A DNA stretch of 64,000 nucleotides from UBA12202 sp002691725. GTDB lineage: Bacteria > Pseudomonadota > Alphaproteobacteria > Puniceispirillales > UBA1172. The position numbers were made by a program, and so were the translations under genes. The notes beneath the pieces were generated by a model. It had not been told where the DNA came from. It was given only the letters and a program-made list of their open reading frames with translations, and made no database searches. Shown here in pieces: positions 17,063 through 25,889 of this stretch (positions are counted from its first letter, which is position 1; each line of letters starts with the position of its first letter). The stretch spans positions 186,001 through 250,000 of the forward strand of contig CBFIAU010000003.1 in the NCBI GenBank assembly GCA_965660675.1, given 5' to 3'.

Positions 17063-18250
17063 TCAGCGATAGAGATAATCACGCGAGATCGGAACGACGC
17101 CTTTTGATTTGCTGATTTGGATTTGATACACCACCAGTTGACTATGGCTGAAGGCAAGCTCACATCCGGCTAAATAAAACTCCCATATTCGGCAAAATCG
17201 ATCATCAAACATGGCCAGCGCTTCATCCCGTTTTGCCATGAAGCGCTCACGCCAACACCGTAGCGTCTTGGCATAATGGTCATGCCATACTTCTATATCG
17301 GTGACGCGCAGAGATGTTTGCTCAATGCTAGTCATGATCTCAGACAGTTTTGGAATATAGCCACCCGGGAAAATATACTTGCTAATAAAAGGATCAGACC
17401 CTGATGAGGCAAGCGAAGACCCTATAGTATGAATGACGGCGACGCCATCTTTTTTGAGCAGACGGTCAATCGCCCGAAAATAGATAGGAAACTGTTTTTT
17501 GCCGACATGCTCAAACATGCCAACCGAAACAATATGGTCATAGAGTTGGGTTTCATCCCGATAGTCACGATAGATGAAATCAACAGGTAAATCGGGTTCT
17601 TTCGCGGCTCTGGCCTGGGCGGTGATGAGCTGTTCTTTCGATAAGGTAATGCCAGTAACTGACGCCCCATGATCACGCGCAAGGGTTAATCCCAAGCCGC
17701 CCCAACCACAGCCAATATCTAGCACGGTTGCTTTTTTGGTAAGCATTAATTTTTTCGCAATATGCGCTTTCTTGGCTACTTGCGCTTCGGCGAGGTCGGT
17801 ATCCAAATCGGGGAAATAGCCGCATGAATATTGCAAATCAGGGTCAAGGAAAAGATCATAAAACGCATTGCCTATATCATAATGAGAATGGATATTATGC
17901 GCGGATTGCGCTCTCCGCCGGCCATCTTTGCGATACAAGAACGCACCCTCATACAATGTTGTCAGCTTTGATAACATCGTGGTTTGTGTATTCTCTTTGA
18001 CTTCTATCATTGCTTTAAGCGCATCATAAAGCGTGCCATCATGGATAATCATGGTGCCATTCGCATAGGCTTCGCCAATAGCAAGAGATGGCTGAAACGG
18101 TAATTGGAAAATAGTTTTCCACGATAAAAACTTGACGGTGGGGTAGCCGTCTTGAGCTGAAGTTATGCTTTGCCCATTAGGCAAAATTATTCCACATTTT
18201 ATGGCATGTAGTGCATCTTCACATTGCCATTGCAACCATTTGCCCAGCAT
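17063..18250 (-). CDS. cfa: Cyclopropane-fatty-acyl-phospholipid synthase
   Basis: A 395-residue SAM-dependent enzyme that methylenates unsaturated acyl chains of membrane phospholipids. The SAM motif is VLDIGCGWGGLGLTLARDHG, preceded by AHNIHSHYDIGNAFYDLFLD and followed by SVGMFEHVGKKQFP, all family hallmarks. The N-terminal lipid-binding region includes PSLAIGEAYANGTMIIHDG. It is transcribed divergently from the amidinotransferase gene with 168 AT-rich bases between them. Confidence 0.95.
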   Translation of the reverse strand: MLGKWLQWQCEDALHAIKCGIILPNGQSITSAQDGYPTVKFLSWKTIFQLPFQPSLAIGEAYANGTMIIHDGTLYDALKAMIEVKENTQTTMLSKLTTLYEGAFLYRKDGRRRAQSAHNIHSHYDIGNAFYDLFLDPDLQYSCGYFPDLDTDLAEAQVAKKAHIAKKLMLTKKATVLDIGCGWGGLGLTLARDHGASVTGITLSKEQLITAQARAAKEPDLPVDFIYRDYRDETQLYDHIVSVGMFEHVGKKQFPIYFRAIDRLLKKDGVAVIHTIGSSLASSGSDPFISKYIFPGGYIPKLSEIMTSIEQTSLRVTDIEVWHDHYAKTLRCWRERFMAKRDEALAMFDDRFCRIWEFYLAGCELAFSHSQLVVYQIQISKSKGVVPISRDYLYR

Positions 18251-18418
18251 ATTCTATTCCTAAGTCTTATTCCTCTGCTCATTATTTATACTAATTGGTA
18301 TTGGTTAATAATTACTTAAAAATAGGCGATTGCTCAAAATATTTTTTTGCATTAGTGTCGCCGCCAAGAAATAGTTGTTGAGAAAACGAGTCTAGAAAAG
18401 CCATCTCTGGAGAAATAT

Positions 18419-19561
18419 ATGACTGATCAGGCTGAACCTGCGACCACCGAGGCACCACAAACGATTGTATCAAGCTGGAATGAATGGGATCCGTTAAAGC
18501 ATGTCATTGTTGGCCGTGCTGATGGCGGCTGTATTCCAGCCCCGGAGCCAGCTCTTGATGCTAAAGTCCCCGAAGATTCGGATATGCGTGGCCAATATGG
18601 TCCGCGCCCACAGGAAACGGTTGATCGTGCCAATGCGCTGCTAGATAACTTTGCTTCTATGCTGGAAAAGCGCGGAGTTATTGTTGATCGCCCGACGCCG
18701 CTTGATTTTAATCAGCCGACCGCAACACCAGATTGGGAAACCGAAACCATGTTTGGCTGTATGCCGCCGCGTGATGTTTTGCTGACTGTTGGCAAAGAAA
18801 TGCTCGAAGCCACGATGAGCTATCGGTGTCGTTGGTTTGAGTATCTATGCTATCGGCCATTGCTTCAGCGCTATTATATGGAAGACCCGAAGATGCGCCA
18901 CGAATCGGCGCCCAAGCCACGGCTAACCAATGCGGATTATCGGCCGGATTACTTGTCTGAGAAAATCGGAGAGCAAAAGCGGCTCGAATGGACAGCAGAT
19001 AAATATTTTGTGACGACCGAGGAAGAACCGCTATTTGATGCAGCAGACGTCTTGCGCTTTGGCAAAGACCTTGTTGTTCAACATGGCTTTACCACCAATC
19101 TTAAAGGGATTGACTGGCTTCAGCGGCATTATCCTGATCATAGAGTTCATGCGGTTAACTTCCCCGGTGATCCTTATCCCATTCATATTGATGCGACCTT
19201 TACGCCATTGCGGCCAGGGCTTATTCTCAATAATCCACAACGTCGCCTACCTGATGATCAACGCGCTATGTTTGAAAAAAATGGCTGGGAGATTGTTGAC
19301 GCGGCACAGCCTGCGCATAACGCACCACCGCCACTTTGTTACTCCTCCGTATGGCTGTCGATGAATGTTCTGGTGCTTGATCCCAAAACCGTATGTGTCG
19401 AAAAAACAGAAGTCTATCAGGCAGAGCAAATGGATAAACTTGGCATGAATGTCCTTGAGGTAGAATTGCGCGATGCTTACGCTTTTGGTGGTGGCTTACA
19501 TTGCTGTACAGCAGACGTCTATCGGGAAGGCAGTTGTGAGGATTATTTTCCTAAACAATAA
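18419..19561 (+). CDS. Glycine amidinotransferase-like enzyme (AGAT family)
   Basis: A 380-residue amidinotransferase. The N-terminus NEWDPLKHVIVGRADG, the central PIHIDATFTPLRPGLILNNP with the catalytic His, SSVWLSMNVLVLD, and GGGLHCCTADVYREG with the nucleophilic Cys match arginine:glycine amidinotransferase more closely than the streptomycin enzyme StrB1. The expected reaction is arginine + glycine to guanidinoacetate + ornithine, though the acceptor could be another amine. GGAG precedes the ATG. A terminator at 19599-19629 makes it monocistronic. The ureohydrolase 5 kb downstream could act on its product (inference). Confidence 0.9.
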   Translation: MTDQAEPATTEAPQTIVSSWNEWDPLKHVIVGRADGGCIPAPEPALDAKVPEDSDMRGQYGPRPQETVDRANALLDNFASMLEKRGVIVDRPTPLDFNQPTATPDWETETMFGCMPPRDVLLTVGKEMLEATMSYRCRWFEYLCYRPLLQRYYMEDPKMRHESAPKPRLTNADYRPDYLSEKIGEQKRLEWTADKYFVTTEEEPLFDAADVLRFGKDLVVQHGFTTNLKGIDWLQRHYPDHRVHAVNFPGDPYPIHIDATFTPLRPGLILNNPQRRLPDDQRAMFEKNGWEIVDAAQPAHNAPPPLCYSSVWLSMNVLVLDPKTVCVEKTEVYQAEQMDKLGMNVLEVELRDAYAFGGGLHCCTADVYREGSCEDYFPKQ

Positions 19562-19598
19562 GCAGATTTTATGAATCAAAATGCTGAATTATGAAAGA

Positions 19599-19629
19599 AA
19601 TGGCCATGCTGATGCTGGTCATTTTTTTT
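19599..19629 (+). terminator. Rho-independent terminator after amidinotransferase gene
   Basis: AATGGCCA (19599-19606) pairs with TGGTCATT (19616-19623, one G-U pair), followed by six more T residues. It separates the amidinotransferase transcript from the secretion operon. Confidence 0.7.
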
Positions 19630-19867
19630 ATGGAAACGGCATAACACATATACCAAAGCAGTATTATCAACCGTTATTTAGTGATGACGTATATAAAAGG
19701 TTAAAAAAAAGTTAATTCATAATAAATTTCAATACGTTAACTTTATATTAACCACTTCCTTCTATACTCCATTTTATTCTGATCATTCAGTGATCCCAAC
19801 CTCTCGAATTTAAGGGACTGAATGGCAATGCCTCAAGTGAGGGTTATGAAAATGCAGAGTAGTAGAT
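19630..19867 (+). promoter_or_regulatory. AT-rich upstream region of the type I secretion operon
   Basis: Together with the terminator this fills the 317-bp gap between genes. It holds runs of A and T, and a GTTAA/TTAAC inverted repeat within GTTAACTTTATATTAAC (around 19736-19752). No ORF with a ribosome site is visible. The operon promoter is presumably here, but I cannot fix its position. Confidence 0.4.
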
Positions 19868-19878
19868 GGAGGTTTGTC

Positions 19879-21357
19879 ATGAACACCTTGACTAAAACAT
19901 CAACAGATAAACAAGCGAATAGAACAATGTTTCGACACATGTATCAAAAAATTACCGGCAATCCCGTTGCCGTTATTATCCCCTCTAAGACATTAATGAC
20001 GACATCAAGGACAACATCAAGGACAACATCAGGGACGACTGCCGTGACGGCGATCATGATGATGGTGGCTTTTATATTGACGCCAGTATCATTGGTCTAT
20101 GGTCAAAGTCATTTAACCGTCAGCGATGCTATCCTTGCCACCCCAGCCGTCCAACAGCAACGAGCGCAAGTCTGCCAAGCGATAAGCCGCTTTGATCAGG
20201 CGCGCTCAAGTCAACTTCCTCAAGTAGATTTTACGGTTTCTGGAGGCAGTGTCGCGAGTGATAATTTTAATCGGTCGGGACGGCTTACAAGCCCCGGTGA
20301 AGAATATGCAATTGGCCGCCGCTTTGAAAATAAGAATGTCGATGGGACCTTCCGATTAACCCAATCTCTATATGATGGTAAACGCGCAGAACTCAGCAAG
20401 CAGATTGCCGATAATGATCGTGCTGTTGCCAAACTGTTGGTGGTTGTGGAAACTGAAACGGCCGCCGCTGACATTATTAATATTGGGCTGAATTATTATT
20501 TCCAACAGCAATTACATGATCATTACACCGAACAACTGGCAAATTTGAAAGAAGTCACAGGCCGCATTTATGAACGGGTTGAATTAGGCGCTGGCCGGAT
20601 CAGTGACTTGCGTGAAGCCCGATTGATGGAACTTGAAGTTGAGATTGCGCTATCGCAAGCTGAGCGTCAGATGGACTTGATTGAAAGGGATATGATCGCA
20701 CGGTTTAAGCTAACCCCTGATCAAATCCTTCCTTACACGCATGACTTTATCGATGTCCGCCCTGATGATGTGCAGGTTGAAAACAGCGAAAACATTCGTC
20801 AGGTGAAACAGCTGGAGATTCAAATTCAAAGCCTTGATTTTGAACATCAACGCCTAACAGGTGAGCGCCGACCCAACATTTCAGCGCATGTTGATACTAC
20901 CCTCTTTGATATTGACTCATTCAGCCATGAATATGAGGTTGTGGGCAGGCTTCAAATGACCTTGCCGATTTATGATGGCGGTAGCAACAAGGCTCGCAAG
21001 AACGAAAATGAATGGCGGCGGCGTGGGCTTATGTCGGAACGGGCTAATCTCATCCGTAGCCATGCATCACAAACCCAGAGGGTGATATCTGACCATCGGC
21101 AATCTGTCGAAGCGTTGAAAGAGATAAATGAGCAGATTGCTGAAATGGAAGAACGGCTGAAATCCGTTCAAGCGCGCGAAGGTCAGACGCAGTCAGAGCC
21201 GCTTGCCCTTGCCCGTCTGCTGTCTGAGCTGTCAGAAGCTAAGGCGAGATATATTAACCAAATTATCAATCGTGAGCTGAGTTTATTGCAGGGTGTGTTC
21301 TTTGCTGACCAGCTTAGCGCTTATATCGATCTTCCTGAGGGCGAGCAATCATGTTAA
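19879..21357 (+). CDS. TolC-family outer-membrane efflux protein of type I secretion
   Basis: A 492-residue protein with a long N-region, then the hydrophobic signal sequence AIMMMVAFILTPVSLVYGQS (about residues 55-75). Two long helical OEP repeats follow with alternating heptads, for example LREARLMELEVEIALSQAERQ. It would form the outer-membrane channel of the secretion complex encoded with the next two genes. GGAGG at 19868-19872 supports the start at 19879 over 19822. Residues 41-52 are a TTSR-type repeat from a 12-bp array. The stop overlaps the next gene's ATG. Confidence 0.88.
   Translation: MNTLTKTSTDKQANRTMFRHMYQKITGNPVAVIIPSKTLMTTSRTTSRTTSGTTAVTAIMMMVAFILTPVSLVYGQSHLTVSDAILATPAVQQQRAQVCQAISRFDQARSSQLPQVDFTVSGGSVASDNFNRSGRLTSPGEEYAIGRRFENKNVDGTFRLTQSLYDGKRAELSKQIADNDRAVAKLLVVVETETAAADIINIGLNYYFQQQLHDHYTEQLANLKEVTGRIYERVELGAGRISDLREARLMELEVEIALSQAERQMDLIERDMIARFKLTPDQILPYTHDFIDVRPDDVQVENSENIRQVKQLEIQIQSLDFEHQRLTGERRPNISAHVDTTLFDIDSFSHEYEVVGRLQMTLPIYDGGSNKARKNENEWRRRGLMSERANLIRSHASQTQRVISDHRQSVEALKEINEQIAEMEERLKSVQAREGQTQSEPLALARLLSELSEAKARYINQIINRELSLLQGVFFADQLSAYIDLPEGEQSC
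19999..20034 (+). repeat. Three tandem 12-bp units in the TolC-like gene
   Basis: Units begin at 19999, 20011 and 20023 (acaacatcaagg type). They encode TTSR/TTSR/TTSG immediately before the signal-peptide hydrophobic core. Confidence 0.85.
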
Positions 21358-23129
21358 CAACCAAAGTATCTGAAAATAATAGTATGTCTGAAAAGCCGTC
21401 TTCTCCAGACGGGCATTGGTTCTGGAAATATATTCATGAGAATCGCAAAGTCTATTATCAGATGATCATAGCATCAGTGTTGATTAACATTTTTGCGCTG
21501 GTCTCATCACTCTATATCATGACGGTTTATGATCGCGTGATCCCGAATAATGCTATTGCTTCGCTCATCACATTGACGATTATTGTGGTGATTGTGATGG
21601 GCTTCGATTTTACCCTGAAGATTTTGCGTGGGCTTTTTGTTGATCACGCCAGTTCACAAATTGATCGGCGAGTATCGGCAGATTTATTCCAAAAAATTTC
21701 AAGCCATAGTGTCAAAATGTCTAAACAGGCGACTGGCGTGGTTGCGAATACGGTGCGCGATTTTGAATTGCTGAAAGAGGTGATCGGGTCTGCGAGTTTC
21801 ACCGTATTTGCTGATCTGCCTTTCGTCTTTTTGTTTATTTTTGTGCTTTTTTATATCGGTGGGCCGGTCGCAACCGTACCTGCTTTGATCGTGCCAATCG
21901 TGATTATTTTCGGGCTTATTCTGCAGCCTCTGATGCGCCGCCTGAGTGAGATGAGCTCAGCGCAGGGTAAATCAAAACAAGGTGTCATGGTTGAGTTGCT
22001 ATCCATGCTGGAGACCGTCAAGACGATTCGCGGTATTTCCATCATTCGTAACCGCTGGTATCAGGGCGTTATTAATCAAGGCACATCACAACGCCGTAGC
22101 CGCTTCACAACACAGCTTGCCACGCATTTCACGCAATTAGGGCAACAATCCTCGCAAGTCGGCATCGTAGTCTGGGGCGTCTTTCTCATTGCGTCGGGCG
22201 AACTGACGATGGGTCAGCTGATTGCTTGTGTGATTTTGTCCGGGCGGACATTAGCCCCATTAGGTCAGATTACCGGCTTGCTTGGCCGCTTTAATCAGGC
22301 CGTTACCGCCTATAAGGGCTTATCCGAAGTGATGAACACCATTACCGAGGAAGAAGTGCAGGCCAATCAAGTCAAACGCGAAACCCTCACAGGTAATATT
22401 GCTTTCAAAGGCGTGTCGCTGATGTATGAAGGCCGCAATGAGCCAACGATAAAAGACTGTAATTTTGATATTAAATCTGGCGAGCGGGTAGCTATTCTTG
22501 GCCGTATCGGATCAGGAAAGTCAACCTTGCTGTCGATGATTGCCGGTATTCAGCAAGCTACATCGGGTGCTGTTATGCTGGATAATACCGACATCCGTAA
22601 TATGCGCCATGAAGATATCCGCAATAATGTTGGCATTGTCTTGCAGAACCCGATGCTGTTTTCCGGAACGGTTAGGGAAAACCTGTTGATGGGTAATCCT
22701 GATGCCACCGATGACGAATTGCTGAAAGCCGCTGAGATGTCTGGAGCCTCAGCATTTATCGGGATGCTGCCTAATGGCTTTGATTTTGTGTTGTCTGAAC
22801 GGGGGCAGGAATTATCGGCGGGTATGCGCCAGTCCCTAGCCATAGCAAGGGCAATGATCGGTGATCCATCCATCTTTCTGTTGGATGAGCCGACATCATC
22901 TATGGATAGCAATACAGAAATGGCGCTCGTGCAGCAGCTTGATAAAGCCACTAAAGGCAAGTCCACGGTCTTTGTCACCCATCGCGGGCCATTGGTAAAT
23001 ATTGCTGACCGCATCATGGTGGTTGAGGCGGGGCAGGTTGTCATTGATGGCCCTCGTGATGCCGTTCTCAAAAAACTTAAAGAAGCCGCAAACAAGGCGG
23101 CACAGTCATCAGGAGCCAGTAATGAGTAA
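21351..23129 (+). CDS. Type I secretion ABC permease/ATPase (LapB/PrtD type)
   Basis: A 592-residue fused membrane/ATPase protein. Five to six helices lie in residues 35-300, beginning YQMIIASVLINIFALVSSLY and TVYDRVIPNNAI, as in RTX-adhesin exporters. The nucleotide domain has Walker A GRIGSGKST near 383, signature LSAGMRQSLAIARA near 488 (canonical LSGGQ is altered) and Walker B IFLLDEPTSSMD. The N-terminal C39-like domain of LapB/HlyB is absent. It powers export of an unfolded substrate with a C-terminal signal. The gene overlaps tolC upstream and hlyD downstream by a few bases. Confidence 0.93.
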   Translation: MLTTKVSENNSMSEKPSSPDGHWFWKYIHENRKVYYQMIIASVLINIFALVSSLYIMTVYDRVIPNNAIASLITLTIIVVIVMGFDFTLKILRGLFVDHASSQIDRRVSADLFQKISSHSVKMSKQATGVVANTVRDFELLKEVIGSASFTVFADLPFVFLFIFVLFYIGGPVATVPALIVPIVIIFGLILQPLMRRLSEMSSAQGKSKQGVMVELLSMLETVKTIRGISIIRNRWYQGVINQGTSQRRSRFTTQLATHFTQLGQQSSQVGIVVWGVFLIASGELTMGQLIACVILSGRTLAPLGQITGLLGRFNQAVTAYKGLSEVMNTITEEEVQANQVKRETLTGNIAFKGVSLMYEGRNEPTIKDCNFDIKSGERVAILGRIGSGKSTLLSMIAGIQQATSGAVMLDNTDIRNMRHEDIRNNVGIVLQNPMLFSGTVRENLLMGNPDATDDELLKAAEMSGASAFIGMLPNGFDFVLSERGQELSAGMRQSLAIARAMIGDPSIFLLDEPTSSMDSNTEMALVQQLDKATKGKSTVFVTHRGPLVNIADRIMVVEAGQVVIDGPRDAVLKKLKEAANKAAQSSGASNE

Positions 23130-24786
23130 GGGAAATTCGAGTGGAGTAGCATCTTGGCTATATAAACTGATCACATTAAATGGTCTGTTTGGAGGTAGAG
23201 CGAAAGCAAAGCCCGATATATATGAGCTGACTGACGCTGTTGATATAGACAAACGTGATGCAGATAAGGCTGAACCGCAACCAGTTGAAGTAGAAAATAT
23301 GGAGGCAGAACGTGTTGATCCGAATGCGCCTCTGCCGCTGTCGGAAGCAGACGAACATATGCGGGCGGCGGCTGCGGGCGAAGAAGAAGCCCAAGCGCCA
23401 GCGCCGCGCCCAGGGCTGATCAAGCGCATCAGGATGAAGATATATTATTTCTTCTTTCCGCCGCCAAAGATGGTTCCGGCACAATTAGTCACGCCAGAAG
23501 TTGATATGGATGCAGTGTCAGAGCCACTGCCTTTGCGCGGCCAATTAATCTATATCTTGATCGGCTTGTTTTTCTTAATCGCGGTCATCTGGGCGGGCGT
23601 TACGACCATTGACGAAGTTGTTCGCGCTGAGGGCGTTGTTGTGCCGAGTGATAATATTCAAGTCGTGCAAAGCCGTCTGCCCGGTTCAGTGACAGATATC
23701 CGGATAAAACTTGGCGATAAAGTTGCCAAGGGCGATATTCTGTTCAAGATCGAAGACGAAGATGTGAAAGCCAATTTTGCTGATAATGAGATACAGCGCC
23801 TGACCGCGCTTGCGAGTATTCAGCGTCTTGAAGCCGAAGCCCAAGGGTTGAGCGAGCTTAATATGCCCGACTGGTTGGTCAAGGCGGCACCGGAGGCGGT
23901 GCGTCAAGAGGAGGAGGTTTTTGCTAGCCGAAATCGTGACCTGGAAAATGAACGGCAGGTCATTATACAGCAAATCGAAACTTTGCAGCGGGCGATTGAT
24001 GTTCAAAAATCAGAAGAAAGTCTGGCTCGCGTTCAGCTTGCTCAAATTGATCAAGAGCGTGATATTATTAAGCCATTGGTGACCGCCGGACATGAGCCGA
24101 AATTAGCATTGATTAATTTAGAGTCGCGTTATCAAGAAGCGCTGGGCCGCGCCGAAAAGGCACGGCTTGAAGCTATTCACTCAGGCTCTGAGCTGATGAC
24201 GCAAGAACGCCGGCTGGACTCGCTTGAAACCAATTTCCGCGCTGATGCAGAAACGCGGTTGATCGAAACCCGAATGCTGGCCGCGCAAACCGAATCACGA
24301 CTAGAAGCCTTGCAGGGAAAAGTGCAGCAGACGGAGGTCAAGTCACCTGTTAATGGAACCGTTTCTGCTGTCCATTTTACAACTATTGGCGGTGTCGTGG
24401 ATGCTGGTGCAGTCTTGGCTGAAGTCGTGCCAGCAGAGGCAGAAGTCACCATCGAGGCGCAAGTCATGACGCAGGATGTTGCTGATATCTATGCCGGGCT
24501 GAAAGTACGCGTGTCTTTATCGGCTTATGATTTCTCACGCTATGGCGCGATTGATGGCTATGTTGAGAAAATTGCCGCCAATAGCACCCAACGAGAAAAT
24601 CAGCTGCCATATTATCAGACGATGATTAAAATTCCTGATCCCGTGTTTCCTCAATCAGGGATTAAGCCCGATATCGTTCCCGGTATGCCGGTGGTGGTAG
24701 ATGTCCTTGGCGGAAAGCGAACCGTGCTTGATTACATTCTGTCACCGATTGAACGGGCGCAGACCATTGTCTTCCGTGAAAAATAG
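23122..24786 (+). CDS. HlyD-family membrane-fusion (adaptor) protein
   Basis: A 554-residue periplasmic adaptor of type I secretion. An unusually long acidic cytoplasmic N-region (about 135 residues) precedes one transmembrane helix, LIYILIGLFFLIAVIWAGV. Then come a lipoyl/barrel half (VVQSRLPGSVTDIRIKLGDK), a long coiled coil (about 200-390), the second lipoyl half (VKSPVNGTVSAVHF) and the HlyD C-terminal beta barrel ending SPIERAQTIVFREK. The start follows AGGAG and overlaps the ATPase gene by 8 bp. A terminator follows at 24813. Confidence 0.92.
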   Translation: MSKGNSSGVASWLYKLITLNGLFGGRAKAKPDIYELTDAVDIDKRDADKAEPQPVEVENMEAERVDPNAPLPLSEADEHMRAAAAGEEEAQAPAPRPGLIKRIRMKIYYFFFPPPKMVPAQLVTPEVDMDAVSEPLPLRGQLIYILIGLFFLIAVIWAGVTTIDEVVRAEGVVVPSDNIQVVQSRLPGSVTDIRIKLGDKVAKGDILFKIEDEDVKANFADNEIQRLTALASIQRLEAEAQGLSELNMPDWLVKAAPEAVRQEEEVFASRNRDLENERQVIIQQIETLQRAIDVQKSEESLARVQLAQIDQERDIIKPLVTAGHEPKLALINLESRYQEALGRAEKARLEAIHSGSELMTQERRLDSLETNFRADAETRLIETRMLAAQTESRLEALQGKVQQTEVKSPVNGTVSAVHFTTIGGVVDAGAVLAEVVPAEAEVTIEAQVMTQDVADIYAGLKVRVSLSAYDFSRYGAIDGYVEKIAANSTQRENQLPYYQTMIKIPDPVFPQSGIKPDIVPGMPVVVDVLGGKRTVLDYILSPIERAQTIVFREK

Positions 24787-24812
24787 GCATGTGATCAATA
24801 ATAATATAAATT

Positions 24813-24863
24813 AAGACCGCGTATAGAAGGACTTTGCGTATTGTATGCACGGTCTTTCTTTTG
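24813..24863 (+). terminator. Terminator of the type I secretion operon
   Basis: AAGACCG (24813-24819) pairs with CGGTCTT (24850-24856), followed by a T-rich run (tctttt). The loop is about 30 bases and may hold further pairing. Confidence 0.6.
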
Positions 24864-24899
24864 TATTGATGGAAAGCATTGATGTAGGAGGCATTTCAA

Positions 24900-25853
24900 A
24901 TGGCAAATCATGGCTATGAAAAGGGACGATTAAATCTGCCATTCGTGGGGTTATGCAGTTTTGGCAAATATCCATATGTCGAGGATTGGAATGCGATTGA
25001 TGCTGATGTTGCTATCCTTGGTGCGCCGTTTGATTTTGGCACACAGTTTCGGGCTGGCGCGCGGTTTGGGCCTCGCGGGATCAGAGAAGCCTCAACGCTG
25101 TTTTCGTTTGGCCATAGTGGTGCTTATGACCACGAAGATGACATTACCTATCTTGATAATACGGCAACGCGGATTGTTGATATTGGTGATGCTGATATCA
25201 TTCACACAGACACAGAGCAAAGCCACGCCAATATCGAAACCGGGGTGCGGGCAATTTTGAAGGCAGGGGCTATACCTGTCGTGCTTGGCGGCGATCATTC
25301 GGTCAATATTCCATGTATAGAAGCCTTTAGTGATGAGGAGCCGTTTCATCTGGTGCAGATTGATGCACATTTGGATTTTGTTGATATTCGCCATGGCGTC
25401 ACCGCAGGTCATGGTAATCCGATGCGCCGCGCCGCTGAAAAACCTTATGTTACGGGGCTATCTCAAATCGGTATTCGGAATGTATCATCGACCGCGCGTG
25501 ATGGTTATGCTGATGCCCGTTCTATGGGATCAGATATTTTATCGGTGCGGCAGTTTCGCGCCCTTGGTGTCGACCAGGTGCTTGCCCGAATACCATCTGG
25601 GCGGGTCTATATCACTATTGATATTGATGGCTTTGATCCGTCTATTGCGCCGGGTACAGGAACCCCTAGCCATGGCGGCTTTCTTTATTATGAAGCTTTA
25701 GAATTGCTTGATGGATTAGCCCGGCGAGGAAATATTATCGGCATTGATTTAGTTGAGGTAGCACCTGATTATGATCATACAGGATCAACAACAACATTGG
25801 CAGCGCAGATATTGCTCAATGTCATTGGCCGGATGCTTTATCACCGCAAATAA
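24900..25853 (+). CDS. Agmatinase-family ureohydrolase
   Basis: A 317-residue Mn-dependent ureohydrolase. Metal ligands are visible in GGDHS (near residue 130), DAHLDF (near 155) and TIDIDGFDPSIAPGTGTP (near 239), plus a late EVAPDYD. These enzymes cleave the guanidino group to give urea plus an amine. The loop VDIRHGVTAGHGNPMRRA differs from E. coli agmatinase and is nearer to guanidinobutyrase-like members, so the substrate is open. AGGAGG precedes the ATG. A creatinase-like gene and a PotABCD-type transporter follow on the same strand. Confidence 0.9.
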   Translation: MANHGYEKGRLNLPFVGLCSFGKYPYVEDWNAIDADVAILGAPFDFGTQFRAGARFGPRGIREASTLFSFGHSGAYDHEDDITYLDNTATRIVDIGDADIIHTDTEQSHANIETGVRAILKAGAIPVVLGGDHSVNIPCIEAFSDEEPFHLVQIDAHLDFVDIRHGVTAGHGNPMRRAAEKPYVTGLSQIGIRNVSSTARDGYADARSMGSDILSVRQFRALGVDQVLARIPSGRVYITIDIDGFDPSIAPGTGTPSHGGFLYYEALELLDGLARRGNIIGIDLVEVAPDYDHTGSTTTLAAQILLNVIGRMLYHRK

Positions 25854-25889
25854 ATTTTAACATTTCACTAGAGGTTGAGGAAAGCGATC

